From positions 1 to 6,471 of the forward strand of contig JAKFYM010000316.1 of the NCBI GenBank assembly GCA_021730855.1: a stretch of DNA of 6,471 bases, read 5' to 3'. The notes beneath the pieces are model-generated. The model was not told the origin of the DNA and made no database searches. It saw only the letters and a list, made by a program, of their open reading frames with translations. The translations under genes were made by a program, and so were the position numbers. This stretch comes from Bdellovibrionales bacterium. GTDB taxonomy: Bacteria; Bdellovibrionota; UBA1018; CAIPTA01. Numbering within the stretch: the first letter of the stretch is position 1; every line of letters begins with the position of its first letter. This document shows, piece by piece, positions 5,895-6,471 of the stretch.

Positions 5895-6449
5895 ATGGCT
5901 AGTAAATTGAACAAGGGGAAGGTCGCGTCTGACGACAACAATAAGTCGGTAGAGGCGCGGTTAATGCGTTTGTTGGACCTGAAGGACGAAGCAGAGGCGG
6001 ATAAGATCTATGGCTTGCTCAAAAGCCATGGTCTGTCCAAAGCACAAGTCATCGCTCTAGTGGAAACGATTCGCCGGGAGGAAAGTGACATCATTTTCGG
6101 CGAACGCGTGATCAAGGGCGAGCTCCAAACCAACCAAGAAGACCTAATGGACGAGGCCGACCTGGCCTCGAGCGATATCGAGCAGGGCATGAAGATGCGC
6201 ATGGCGAATCGCGAGAACTTCAAGGTGAAGCGTCTCCATCGCGCTCTGGATAAGATCCGGGATGGGTCTTATGGCGAGTGTGAGGGTTGCTCGGCGGATA
6301 TCGGCTTTGCGCGGCTTTCGGCGCGGACGATTGCGGAGCTCTGCATCGCCTGCAAAGAGGAAGAAGAGCGGAAAGAGAACCTTTCGGCTGTGGGACGCCG
6401 GCCAAAGAGCATGGGACAGTCCTTGGGCACGAAGCTTTCGGTGAGCTGA
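5895..6449 (+). CDS. DksA/TraR-family zinc-finger RNA polymerase regulator
   Basis: This 184-residue protein has the DksA layout with a longer N-terminus (E. coli DksA has 151). Residues 1 to about 60 are a charged extension with an SHGLSKAQVIALVETIR helix. A coiled coil follows, whose tip reads DEADLAS (86-92). This keeps the DxxDxA signature (D86, D89, A91) that DksA inserts into the RNA polymerase secondary channel. The zinc finger has C129-x2-C132, 17 intervening residues, then C150-x2-C153, the canonical four-cysteine spacing, preceded by RALDKIRDGSYGECEGC. A basic tail of about 30 residues follows. DksA proteins act with ppGpp to lower rRNA and raise biosynthetic transcription. The conserved tip and four cysteines favour a true DksA-like activity, but TraR/DksA paralogues are common, so no symbol is given. 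The gene is divergent from the phoU operon and no gene follows within the last 22 bases. Confidence 0.9.
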   Translation: MASKLNKGKVASDDNNKSVEARLMRLLDLKDEAEADKIYGLLKSHGLSKAQVIALVETIRREESDIIFGERVIKGELQTNQEDLMDEADLASSDIEQGMKMRMANRENFKVKRLHRALDKIRDGSYGECEGCSADIGFARLSARTIAELCIACKEEEERKENLSAVGRRPKSMGQSLGTKLSVS

Positions 6450-6471
6450 GGGCTTTGGTTTAGAGAAGCGG

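Noticed and set aside
1..6471. CRISPR array, insertion sequence, tRNA, phage or defence system
   Set aside because: No regularly spaced repeats, transposase, att-like duplication, tRNA fold or defence-type domain was found; the 'recombinase' name of the gcr family is not evidence of a mobile element.

Overview
The window (about 57% GC by eye) holds a five-gene block on the minus strand and one plus-strand gene facing away from it across a control region of about 340 bases. Reading right to left, the minus-strand genes are phoU, a PhoB-type response regulator, a PhoR-type histidine kinase, an Rsm22/METTL17-family ribosome-assembly methyltransferase-like protein, and the first 512 codons of a Gcr/COG4389-family membrane protein that runs off the left edge. 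The plus-strand gene encodes a DksA/TraR-type zinc-finger protein. Coding density is high. No mobile element, CRISPR array, tRNA or rRNA was seen.

The five minus-strand genes look like one transcription unit. phoU and phoB are 22 nt apart. The phoB stop directly abuts the phoR ATG (TAGATG). The phoR stop overlaps the rsm22 GTG start by one base (TAGTG). The gcr ATG lies 21 nt after the rsm22 stop, in the same frame. No terminator-like hairpin separates any of them. phoU leads the operon and no Pst transporter gene is present here.

The divergent region 5558-5894 carries a 9-bp direct repeat with an 11-bp period (5714-5733). This is the spacing used by PhoB/PhoP dimers, so it is a candidate autoregulatory Pho box. 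Closer to the dksA-like gene lie several inverted repeats, including a perfect 7-bp hairpin just before its Shine-Dalgarno.

The likely logic is inferred, not shown. PhoR/PhoB sense phosphate limitation, PhoU couples the kinase to phosphate transport, and the same transcript carries a small-subunit assembly factor with an apparent Fe-S cysteine set. Next door is a DksA-like RNA polymerase regulator of the class that adjusts rRNA transcription. Together this suggests a locus linking phosphate status to ribosome production, but only as a hypothesis.

The protein families point to a Gram-negative bacterium. The dksA-like protein with an N-terminal extension and the Rsm22 and Gcr homologues would fit a Bdellovibrionota or other 'deltaproteobacterial' lineage, but this placement is a guess from protein flavour. 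None of the genes is a new family. The unusual parts are the gene combination and the control region.
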